A stretch of DNA of 36,522 nt, taken from positions 1 through 36,522 of the forward strand of contig JAFUGG010000073.1 in the NCBI GenBank assembly GCA_017469525.1. The letters are read 5' to 3'. The notes below the pieces were generated by a model, which searched no databases, was not told where the DNA came from, and worked only from the letters and a program-made list of their open reading frames with translations. This stretch comes from Bacteroidaceae bacterium. GTDB lineage: Bacteria; Bacteroidota; Bacteroidia; Bacteroidales; Bacteroidaceae. The position numbers were made by a program, and so were the translations under genes. The number at the start of each line of letters is the position of its first letter. Positions within the stretch are counted from its first letter, which is position 1. Below are positions 9,028-15,345 of this stretch, piece by piece.

Positions 9028-10350
9028 ATGGCAACAGCATTTCAGAAAGTATATACCAAGATAAGCCAGATAACGAAGGCTACCTGTTCGCTCAAGGCGA
9101 AAGGTGTCGGCTACAATGAGTTGGCAACCATCAACGGCAAGCTTGCTCAGGTGGTGAAGATAATGGGCGACGACGTAACGCTGCAGGTGTTCGAAGGCAC
9201 AGGCGGCATTCCCACCAATGCGGAGGTCGTCTTCCTCGGCAAGAGTCCGTCCCTCAAGGTCAGCGACCAACTGGCAGGACGCTTCTTCAACGCTTACGGT
9301 CATCCCATCGACGGTGGCCCAGAGGTGGAAGGCAAAGAGGTGGAGATTGGCGGCCCGTCTGTGAACCCTGTTCGCAGAAAGCAGCCCAGCGAACTCATCG
9401 CCACGGGTATTGCCGGCATCGACCTTAACAACACGCTCGTATCGGGACAAAAGATTCCCTTCTTCGCCGACCCTGACCAGCCCTTCAACGAAGTGATGGC
9501 CCTCGTTGCCATGCGTGCCAAGTGCGACAAAATCATTCTTGGTGGCATGGGTATGACCAACGATGACTACTACTTCTTCCGTAACACCTTCGCCAGTGCC
9601 GGTGCGCTCGACCGCATCATCTCCTTCATCAACACCACCGAGGACCCTGCCGTGGAGCGACTCCTCATTCCCGACATGGCGCTGACGGCAGCCGAGTACT
9701 TCGCCGTAGAGAAGCACGAGACCGTGCTCGTCCTGCTGACCGACATGACCTCATACGCCGACTCGCTCTCCATCGTGAGCAACCGTATGGACCAAATCCC
9801 GTCGAAGGACTCGATGCCTGGCTCGCTCTACTCCGACTTGGCGAAGATTTACGAGAAGGCCGTGCAGTTCCCCGAAAGCGCAGGCGGCGGCTCCATCACC
9901 ATCATCGCTGTGACCACCCTGTCAGGCGGCGATATTACTCATGCCGTGCCCGACAACACAGGTTACATCACGGAGGGTCAGCTCTACCTGCGTCGCGACA
10001 GTGATGTGGGCAAGGTTATCGTCGATCCGTTCCGTTCGCTCAGCCGCTTGAAGCAACTTGTTGCAGGTAAGAAGACCAGAAAGGACCACAGCCAGGTCAT
10101 GAACGCAGCCATCCGACTCTATGCCGACGCTGCCAATGCCAAGACAAAACTGGAGAACGGCTTCGACCTCACCGACTATGACAACCGTTGCCTCGACTTC
10201 GCGAAGGACTACTCGAGCAAGCTCCTTGCCATCGACGTCAACCTCAACACCGAGGAGATGCTCGACGTCACGTGGAGCCTCTTCCGCAAGTACTTCAAGC
10301 TCGAAGAGGTGAACATCAAGAAGGAGTTCACCGACATCTACTGGAAGTAA
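9028..10350 (+). CDS. atpB: V-type ATP synthase subunit B
   Basis: 440 residues. This is the non-catalytic partner of subunit A in the head. In place of a Walker A loop it has SGQKIPFFADPDQPFNE, as expected for B subunits, and it carries the conserved ITEGQLYLRRD block near residue 315. It starts 5 bases after subunit A ends. It is the last gene of this transcript: a strong terminator begins 20 bases later, and the D (central stalk), I (a/stator) and K (proteolipid) genes that usually follow are absent from the window. Confidence 0.97.
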   Translation: MATAFQKVYTKISQITKATCSLKAKGVGYNELATINGKLAQVVKIMGDDVTLQVFEGTGGIPTNAEVVFLGKSPSLKVSDQLAGRFFNAYGHPIDGGPEVEGKEVEIGGPSVNPVRRKQPSELIATGIAGIDLNNTLVSGQKIPFFADPDQPFNEVMALVAMRAKCDKIILGGMGMTNDDYYFFRNTFASAGALDRIISFINTTEDPAVERLLIPDMALTAAEYFAVEKHETVLVLLTDMTSYADSLSIVSNRMDQIPSKDSMPGSLYSDLAKIYEKAVQFPESAGGGSITIIAVTTLSGGDITHAVPDNTGYITEGQLYLRRDSDVGKVIVDPFRSLSRLKQLVAGKKTRKDHSQVMNAAIRLYADAANAKTKLENGFDLTDYDNRCLDFAKDYSSKLLAIDVNLNTEEMLDVTWSLFRKYFKLEEVNIKKEFTDIYWK

Positions 10351-10369
10351 CGATAAGTTTGATAATACA

Positions 10370-10405
10370 GCGTGCCCAGCCAACCGACTGGGCACGCTTC
10401 GTTTT
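10370..10405 (+). terminator. terminator ending the V-ATPase operon after subunit B
   Basis: GCGTGCCCAG (10370-10379) and CTGGGCACGC (10388-10397) form a 10-bp perfect stem with an 8-base loop, followed by TTCGTTTT. This marks the operon end and argues against D/I/K lying downstream on the same transcript. Confidence 0.88.
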
Positions 10406-10448
10406 AGGCTTTTGCAGCTTCCTTAGAAACAACTTTTCTGCAAAACGC

Positions 10449-10479
10449 TTTTGTCGTTGTGAAATAATTCGTATCTTTG
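10449..10479 (+). promoter_or_regulatory. orphan rightward promoter with no gene downstream
   Basis: TTTTG (10449-10453), 18 bases, then TATCTTTG (10472-10479) is a close match to the Bacteroidetes promoter and resembles the mdh and rpsU promoters in this window. The next plus-strand gene starts only at 18317. Downstream are a three-codon frame (ATG-TCT-AAA-TAA at 10511-10522), a 22-bp array and the 3' end of a minus-strand gene. It may drive a small RNA or be left over from a lost gene. Confidence 0.55.
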
Positions 10480-10521
10480 CATTCAGAAACAAAGAAGGTG
10501 TGACGTACGTTATGTCTAAAT

Positions 10522-10599
10522 AACACACGTGAAGTTAACGAACTTCTCGTGAGAACTTTGCCAACTTCTCTTGAGAACTTTGCCAACTTCACGTGTGAA
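10522..10599. repeat. array 2: four dyad units at exact 22-bp spacing
   Basis: Twelve-base units begin at 10522 (AACACACGTGAA), 10544 (TTCTCGTGAGAA), 10566 (TTCTCTTGAGAA) and 10588 (TTCACGTGTGAA). The linkers are 10 bases, the last two internal ones both CTTTGCCAAC. Units 2 and 4 are perfect dyads with different arms (TTCTC/GAGAA and TTCAC/GTGAA), so the arms changed together. The array lies between the convergent V-ATPase operon and the gene ending at 10640. Confidence 0.88.
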
Positions 10600-10639
10600 G
10601 CTTTAGCTCGATGAAGTCAACTAGAAACCAAACTGTCTT

Positions 10640-11785
10640 TTACTCCTTTTCATCCTTCGGCTCCATGCCTTTGAGGTAAGTCTTCTCTCCGTTGATGTAG
10701 CTCTCGAGCCTCTGCCAGTCCTTGGGAACCCAGCGTTCACCCTTGCTCTTGAGGCTGAGGATGTGGAAGCCTTCCTTGTCTTTCATGAGGCAAAGGTAGT
10801 ACTCGTTGCTGCCCATCCGGTCGCTTCCCCGAACGACTTCGTAGGGTTCGCCAGGGTAGGGGAAGTGAGACGGCATGAACTCATAGTTATAGAGCTGTTC
10901 GGGGTGGCTGTTGACGTAATCCAGTGTCAGCGAGTAGAACCTTTGGCAGAGGGCTGTGGCTTCTGCTTCATATTTGATAGGAATGAAGTAGTGCGAGCCG
11001 GTCGTCAGGCCTGTGTGCAGATTCTCTTCAGATTCTGGCGAAGACCACGTCGTGGCTTTATACATAAGACCTTTGTCCACTTCGTCGTCGAAGCCCGCGT
11101 CGTGCTGCCAATGTACGGGATAAACCTTCGCGCCTTTCTTCTTCATCAGGGGCTTCAGCTCAGGCAGAATCAGTGCCTCGAAAGCCGTGATGTCGAAGGC
11201 CTTCATGTCGCTTCTCCGTATGCCGCTGGGCACGGTGATGAGATGACTGAGGGTGGCCGACTCCACGATGCCGCCGTCGCCCTTCGTGTCCTTGTATCTG
11301 TGGTAATAGAAGTTTGCTATCTCGGGGTCTCTGAAGCAGAAGGAGTCGGGCATGACCTCTTCCATCTTCTGCGGGAACACCAGCGAGTACCGGATGGTGT
11401 CTGTGCCTAACTGATGGTATTCGTAGAGGTGACTTTCCGCGGCTTCCGCTCCGAGGAGGGCAAAGGTGCGGCGGATGGAGTCGAGACCACAGGCCATGAT
11501 TCTGCGGCGCTGGGCGTTGAGGCTGTCATTCATATGAACGGCCTTCTCTCTTTGCTCCTGGCTCATGCTCTCGTGCATAGGCGGATTGTCGGTGATGTAG
11601 AAGTGGAAGCCGGCGCCCAGCTCGTGCGTGATGCCCCTGCCCCATGTGGAACTTTGTTCGCGATAGGAGCTGAAGCCCTGCTGTCTTAGGTATTCCTCCA
11701 GTCCCTGAAGCTGCTTGTTCGGCGCCTGGCAGAATGTGGCTGCGGCGGATGCAGCCAGTAATACGAGTGCTGATAGTCTTTTCAT
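10640..11785 (-). CDS. secreted protein of unknown function, sigma-cassette member 1
   Basis: 381 residues with a signal peptide (MKRLSALVLLAASAAATFCQ). I recognise no domain. It is a paralogue of the product at 13025-14149: both share a block with KAYPVHWQHD/KVYPVHWQHD, a HTGLTTGSHYFIP-like block, YVNSHPEQ, and a nearly identical tail YINGEKTYLKGMEPK. It starts 12 bases after the single-pass membrane protein gene, which itself overlaps an ECF sigma gene, so the three are one operon. The conserved linkage suggests the product is an exported target or input of the sigma/anti-sigma pair; that is inference. No catalytic motif or lipobox is evident. Confidence 0.8.
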   Translation of the reverse strand: MKRLSALVLLAASAAATFCQAPNKQLQGLEEYLRQQGFSSYREQSSTWGRGITHELGAGFHFYITDNPPMHESMSQEQREKAVHMNDSLNAQRRRIMACGLDSIRRTFALLGAEAAESHLYEYHQLGTDTIRYSLVFPQKMEEVMPDSFCFRDPEIANFYYHRYKDTKGDGGIVESATLSHLITVPSGIRRSDMKAFDITAFEALILPELKPLMKKKGAKVYPVHWQHDAGFDDEVDKGLMYKATTWSSPESEENLHTGLTTGSHYFIPIKYEAEATALCQRFYSLTLDYVNSHPEQLYNYEFMPSHFPYPGEPYEVVRGSDRMGSNEYYLCLMKDKEGFHILSLKSKGERWVPKDWQRLESYINGEKTYLKGMEPKDEKE

Positions 11786-11797
11786 GACGTGATGGTT

Positions 11798-12325
11798 TTA
11801 TGGTCTGTTCATTAACATTGCCACCTCTCGGTCGAGACGTTCGCCGCGCGCACGGACGTCCTGCAATTGAGCAGCAGCAACGAGATAAGGGTTGTTCGTG
11901 TCGAGCAGCCTATCCTCCGGGAACACGTCCTCAGCAGGCATCTCCACGGGAACGGCTTCCTCGGCAGGCGGCTCTGCTATTGTTTCCTTCTGGACGGCAG
12001 GTTTTTGTCTCCTTCTCGGTTTAGGTTTCTCTGCATGAGCCATGGCAGGTTGCTTCTGTTCTGTGACTTCCGTCGGAGCTGTCGCTTGCGGCTCCGTCAC
12101 CACCTCGGCAATGGAAGGCATCTGCTGCTCAGGCTGTTGCTTCTCTGTATTTAGCATAATGAGCAAGAGGACGCTGGCAGCGACGGCAATAGCCGATGCA
12201 GGGAGCAGCCAGCGACGCTTCTGTTGACTATTCATCCTGCTTATGAAGTCTGCCGGGAGTTGTGGCTCGTGGGCATATTTGCGTCGGAGTGCTTCGCGCA
12301 AGTCAGTATCCTTAGGTGTTTTCAT
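11798..12325 (-). CDS. single-pass membrane protein, putative anti-sigma factor 1
   Basis: 175 residues. The N-terminal ~38 residues are charged and cytoplasmic-looking, residues 39-58 are one membrane span (LLPASAIAVAASVLLLIML), and the periplasmic part is a Pro/Glu/Lys-rich linker (EKPKPRRRQKPAVQKE) ending in a conserved tail (RARGERLDREVAMLMN). The first codons overlap the end of the ECF sigma gene by 14 bases, an arrangement typical of sigma/anti-sigma pairs. No classical zinc-binding anti-sigma motif is visible, so the anti-sigma role rests on topology and context. The protein at 14162-14710 has the same layout and tail. Confidence 0.72.
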   Translation of the reverse strand: MKTPKDTDLREALRRKYAHEPQLPADFISRMNSQQKRRWLLPASAIAVAASVLLLIMLNTEKQQPEQQMPSIAEVVTEPQATAPTEVTEQKQPAMAHAEKPKPRRRQKPAVQKETIAEPPAEEAVPVEMPAEDVFPEDRLLDTNNPYLVAAAQLQDVRARGERLDREVAMLMNRP

Positions 12326-12872
12326 AGTTGCTTATGAGTTGCTTGTATAGTTTCTTACGTATTCGGTAGAGGCGGTTGGCCAGGGCATGAGGTGTGGCAT
12401 CCATGATGAACGAACATTCCTCCAGGGTGCGGCTCTCGAAGTAATGGAGCGTGAGCAGCAGGCGCTCGTCGGGCGGCAGGTTGTCTATCAGCAGTTCCAG
12501 CCTCTGTATGCGTTCCTCGTTCCCTGTGGAAAGCTCCGCCTCCAGTTGCTCGTCCGAGATGTCCGTCTGCCGGACCTCCGTGTCTTCTATCGAGACGGTG
12601 AACTGTCGGCGGCGTTTCAGAAAGTCGAGCGTCAGGCGGTAGGCGATGCGGCAGAGCCATGTGCCGAGCGAAGCCCGCTGCGAGTCGTAGCTGTCGATGG
12701 CAGCGAAAGCCTTCAGGAAAGTGTCTTGCGTCAGCTCCTCAGCATCCATCGTGCCAGGAACCTGCCTCGCAACCATGGCGAAGACCTCCTGTCCGTAGCG
12801 GCTGACCATCAGGTCTTGCCCCTCGCGCCGACCGCTCCTTACTGCTTCTGCAATCTGCTTGTCTGTCTTCAC
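12312..12872 (-). CDS. ECF-type RNA polymerase sigma factor 1
   Basis: 186 residues with a GTG start (12872). A sigma region 2 block lies at about residues 22-92 (AEELTQDTFLKAFAAI and SLGTWLCRIAYRLTLDFLKRR) and a region 4 helix-turn-helix at about 133-180 (LPPDERLLLTLHYFESRTLEE). It redirects RNA polymerase to a small regulon. It is the first gene of a three-gene minus-strand operon with the membrane protein (14-base overlap) and the secreted protein. It is similar in plan to the sigma at 14703-15257, but the sequences have clearly diverged. Confidence 0.93.
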   Translation of the reverse strand: MKTDKQIAEAVRSGRREGQDLMVSRYGQEVFAMVARQVPGTMDAEELTQDTFLKAFAAIDSYDSQRASLGTWLCRIAYRLTLDFLKRRRQFTVSIEDTEVRQTDISDEQLEAELSTGNEERIQRLELLIDNLPPDERLLLTLHYFESRTLEECSFIMDATPHALANRLYRIRKKLYKQLISNYENT

Positions 12873-12902
12873 TTCTCGCTTCCTTATGGGTTCGTCCTAC
12901 TT

Positions 12903-12933
12903 GTTATACGACAAAAAGCGGATAATATCCCGC
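12903..12933 (-). promoter_or_regulatory. candidate autoregulatory promoter/operator of sigma cassette 1
   Basis: Read on the minus strand, a dyad GCGGGATATTATCCGC is followed directly by TTTTTGTCGTATAAC. Cassette 2 has a similar arrangement (dyad, then TCTTTGTGTCTATA) with the same distance from dyad centre to TTTG, counted as 13 and 12.5 bases. No housekeeping TAnnTTTG box is obvious. Autoregulation by the encoded sigma is inference. Confidence 0.35.
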
Positions 12934-12968
12934 TTCGCAAGTCTCTTTTTTTTATGTATATGAAACAG

Positions 12969-12994
12969 CTCCCGCATCTCGCGACGCAGGAGCA
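12969..12994 (-). terminator. hairpin downstream of sigma cassette 2
   Basis: GCTCCCGC and GCAGGAGC form an 8-position stem with one mismatch around a 10-base loop. It lies 31 bases past the stop of the minus-strand gene at 13025-14149 and upstream of sigma cassette 1, so it probably separates the two cassettes. Confidence 0.5.
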
Positions 12995-13024
12995 ATCTAT
13001 TAACTTCAAAAAACCAAATTGTGC

Positions 13025-14149
13025 TTATTTCTTCTTTTCCTTAGGTTCCATGCCTTTGAGGTAAGTCTTCTCTCCGTTGATGTAGCTCTTGAGGATGGCA
13101 TAGTCGACGGGAACCCAGTACACACCTTTGCTGTTGAGGGTGAGGATGTGGTAGTTGCCATCCTGTTCGCGTTTGCAGCAGAGGAAGAACTCGTCGCTGC
13201 CTTTATGGATGTTCCCTTTTACCATGTCGGGGAGTCCATGAATAATGTGGCTATCATCTGACCCTGCGAATTCAGTAGTGAATTTATAGGAGTAGGGCTG
13301 TTCGGGATGACTGTTAACGTATTCGTGAGCTAGCGCATCCAGTTCCTTGTATAGGGCTTTTGCTTCGGCTTCGTGCCAGGAGGGAATGATATAGTGCGTG
13401 CCAGTAACAAGGCCTGGATGCGTTTCGAACTCATGCTTGTTACGGCCATATTTGGGTGTCAAGAAGAAATCTCGGTCATTCTCGAATCCTTCGTCGTGCT
13501 GCCAATGCACAGGATAAGCCTTCGCTCCCTTCAACTTCATGAACTTCTTGAGAACGGGCTGGATGTGTTCGCAGAAAGCTTCGCCGTCGAAGGGCTTCAT
13601 GTCGTCCTCTTTGATACCTGTGGAAACAGTATATGAGTGATAGTAAGAGTAGTAATAGTCGCTATAGTCAATAATTCCATTGTCATTGTTTTTATGGGGT
13701 TTATTGTGGTATTCGAAGTTGGCAGCTTCGTGGGAAGGCCCCATATAGGAATACTTGATGGTGTCCAAGCCGTTCTTGTGGAACTCATACAAGTAGCTTT
13801 CTGCAGCATCCTTGCCTAAGCTGGCGAAAGTTGTGCGGAAGTATTCAATGACTCCCTCCATTTTCTGACGCTCTTGAGTAATGCGGCTATTAACCGTAAG
13901 GACACGTTGTTGTCTTTCTTCTTCGCTCAGTCCCTTCTTGAAATAGGATTTCCATCCACCTGTGTTGTTGACGCCACCAGTCTCTATCCTGTAAGTGATT
14001 CTTCCTGCGCTATTGGCCTGCCGTTTGTTGACATTGATGTATTGTGTCGGCAAGTATTGTTCCAACTGAGTGAGGCGGACGCTTGGCTGCTGCCCATAAG
14101 TTGTGGCAGTAAGGGTTGCCAAAAGCATGAAAGTAAGAATCTTTTTCAT
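13025..14149 (-). CDS. secreted protein of unknown function, sigma-cassette member 2
   Basis: 374 residues with a signal peptide (MKKILTFMLLATLTATTYGQQ). It is a paralogue of the product at 10640-11785 with the same block order: early LTQLEQYLPTQ, a central DDMKPFDGEAF block, KAYPVHWQHDEGF, THPGLVTGTHYIIP, YVNSHPEQPYSYKF and the tail SYINGEKTYLKGMEPK. The middle is low in hydrophobics and rich in Tyr, His and Lys. No known domain recognised. It begins 12 bases after the membrane protein gene, exactly the gap seen in cassette 1, which supports duplication of the whole unit. Confidence 0.8.
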   Translation of the reverse strand: MKKILTFMLLATLTATTYGQQPSVRLTQLEQYLPTQYINVNKRQANSAGRITYRIETGGVNNTGGWKSYFKKGLSEEERQQRVLTVNSRITQERQKMEGVIEYFRTTFASLGKDAAESYLYEFHKNGLDTIKYSYMGPSHEAANFEYHNKPHKNNDNGIIDYSDYYYSYYHSYTVSTGIKEDDMKPFDGEAFCEHIQPVLKKFMKLKGAKAYPVHWQHDEGFENDRDFFLTPKYGRNKHEFETHPGLVTGTHYIIPSWHEAEAKALYKELDALAHEYVNSHPEQPYSYKFTTEFAGSDDSHIIHGLPDMVKGNIHKGSDEFFLCCKREQDGNYHILTLNSKGVYWVPVDYAILKSYINGEKTYLKGMEPKEKKK

Positions 14150-14161
14150 TGTTCTATATTA

Positions 14162-14710
14162 TTAATGGTTATTCATCAGTTGAGCTACTTCTTGGTAAAG
14201 GCGTTCGCCTCGAGAGCGGATGTCCTGAGCATCTGCTATTGCCATCAGGTACAAGTCGGGTTGTTGGGGCAGGTATTCATTCTCTTGCTCAGGCTCTACC
14301 TGTGCTGGTTCTGCTTCTTGGGGTACAGGTTCTTCGAGGATAGGTTTGTGGACTTTTCTGCGTTTCTTAGTTGGCTGAGGCTTCTCTGCTTGTGCCACGA
14401 TGGGTTGCTCTATAGTTTCCGTAGGAACTATCGCATGCGGTGTTTCCTTTATGTTGTCTTTTGGCACCGTCACCACTTCTGTAATGACAGGAAGCTGCTT
14501 TGGTTGTTGCTTTCCGGTATTTAACATGATGAGCAAGAGCGCGCAGGCAGCGATGGCAAAAGAAGATAGAGGATAGAGCCAGCGACGTTTCGTTGTTTGT
14601 GCTTTGAGGCTTTTCATCACCCTCTGCTCCATGTCGTCGGGCATCTTCATGCCTGCTGCGCGGTCGTTCTGCCGCTGCAGGGCTTGGCGGAAAAAGTTGT
14701 CGTCATTCAT
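14162..14710 (-). CDS. single-pass membrane protein, putative anti-sigma factor 2
   Basis: 182 residues. It has an N-terminal cytoplasmic segment (MNDDNFFRQALQRQNDRAAG), a single span at about residues 45-64 (LYPLSSFAIAACALLLIML), a long periplasmic linker rich in Pro, Glu and Lys, and a conserved end (DIRSRGERLYQEVAQLMNN). It overlaps the upstream ECF sigma gene by 8 bases. Its layout and tail match the protein at 11798-12325. The anti-sigma function is inferred from gene order and topology; an alternative is a membrane scaffold for the secreted partner. Confidence 0.72.
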   Translation of the reverse strand: MNDDNFFRQALQRQNDRAAGMKMPDDMEQRVMKSLKAQTTKRRWLYPLSSFAIAACALLLIMLNTGKQQPKQLPVITEVVTVPKDNIKETPHAIVPTETIEQPIVAQAEKPQPTKKRRKVHKPILEEPVPQEAEPAQVEPEQENEYLPQQPDLYLMAIADAQDIRSRGERLYQEVAQLMNNH

Positions 14711-15257
14711 GGTTTCGTGTGTGTGTTAAGATGAATCTGAGTCTTTGTCGGATGCGGTGAAGCTGGCTACTGAGGCGCGACACCTCGCGGGCTGTGGCTT
14801 CATTCGCCTTGTTTGTGATGTAGGCAATCTCTTTGAGCGAGCGCCCGTCGTAGTAGTAGAGTTGCAGGAGCATCTGGTCTTCGGGTGAGAGCTGCTGTAT
14901 GGCTTCGTCCAGTTGCTGTGCTGTCGTGTCTTCAGGCAGCTCGTCGGGAACGTCATCACTTATGTCAAGCGGCAGCATGACTTGCCGTTTTCGCTTCCTC
15001 AGATGGTAGAGCGCTTCGTGATAGGCAATGCGTTGAAGCCACGTTGAGACAGATGCCTTCTGCGGGTCGAAGTCCTTCATGTGCTGATAGGCCGCAACGA
15101 AAGTGTTCTGCACCACGTCCTCGGTGTCCTCCTGCACCCCCACGATGCGTCCGACAAACACCATGAGCGATGGGCCGTAACGCTTTACCAGCTGTGCGAA
15201 CTCACTTGTCTCGCCGCCGCGTATGCGTTCTAAGATGATGTTGTCGTCGTGTGTCAT
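14703..15257 (-). CDS. ECF-type RNA polymerase sigma factor 2
   Basis: 184 residues. Region 2 is at about residues 20-90 (DTEDVVQNTFVAAYQHMKDF and SVSTWLQRIAYHEALYHLRKRK) and region 4 at about 125-180 (LSPEDQMLLQLYYYDGRSLKEIAYI). It is the first gene of the second sigma cassette. The ATG lies only 4 bases from the candidate promoter element ending at 15262, which would make a nearly leaderless transcript if that element is the promoter. The two sigma factors differ enough that they may respond to different signals. Confidence 0.93.
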   Translation of the reverse strand: MTHDDNIILERIRGGETSEFAQLVKRYGPSLMVFVGRIVGVQEDTEDVVQNTFVAAYQHMKDFDPQKASVSTWLQRIAYHEALYHLRKRKRQVMLPLDISDDVPDELPEDTTAQQLDEAIQQLSPEDQMLLQLYYYDGRSLKEIAYITNKANEATAREVSRLSSQLHRIRQRLRFILTHTRNHE

Positions 15258-15261
15258 TCTG

Positions 15262-15293
15262 CTTTATATAGACACAAAGAGGTGAAATGTCAC
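15262..15293 (-). promoter_or_regulatory. candidate autoregulatory promoter/operator of sigma cassette 2
   Basis: On the minus strand GTGACATTTCAC, a dyad with arms GTGA/TCAC, is followed by CTCTTTGTGTCTATATAAAG. The arrangement parallels the element before sigma cassette 1. The closeness to the start codon leaves promoter versus operator open. Confidence 0.35.
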
Positions 15294-15345
15294 GCCGAGC
15301 GGGCAACTTTTTAAGTTAAAAGATTGAAAAGTGACAATTGAAAGC

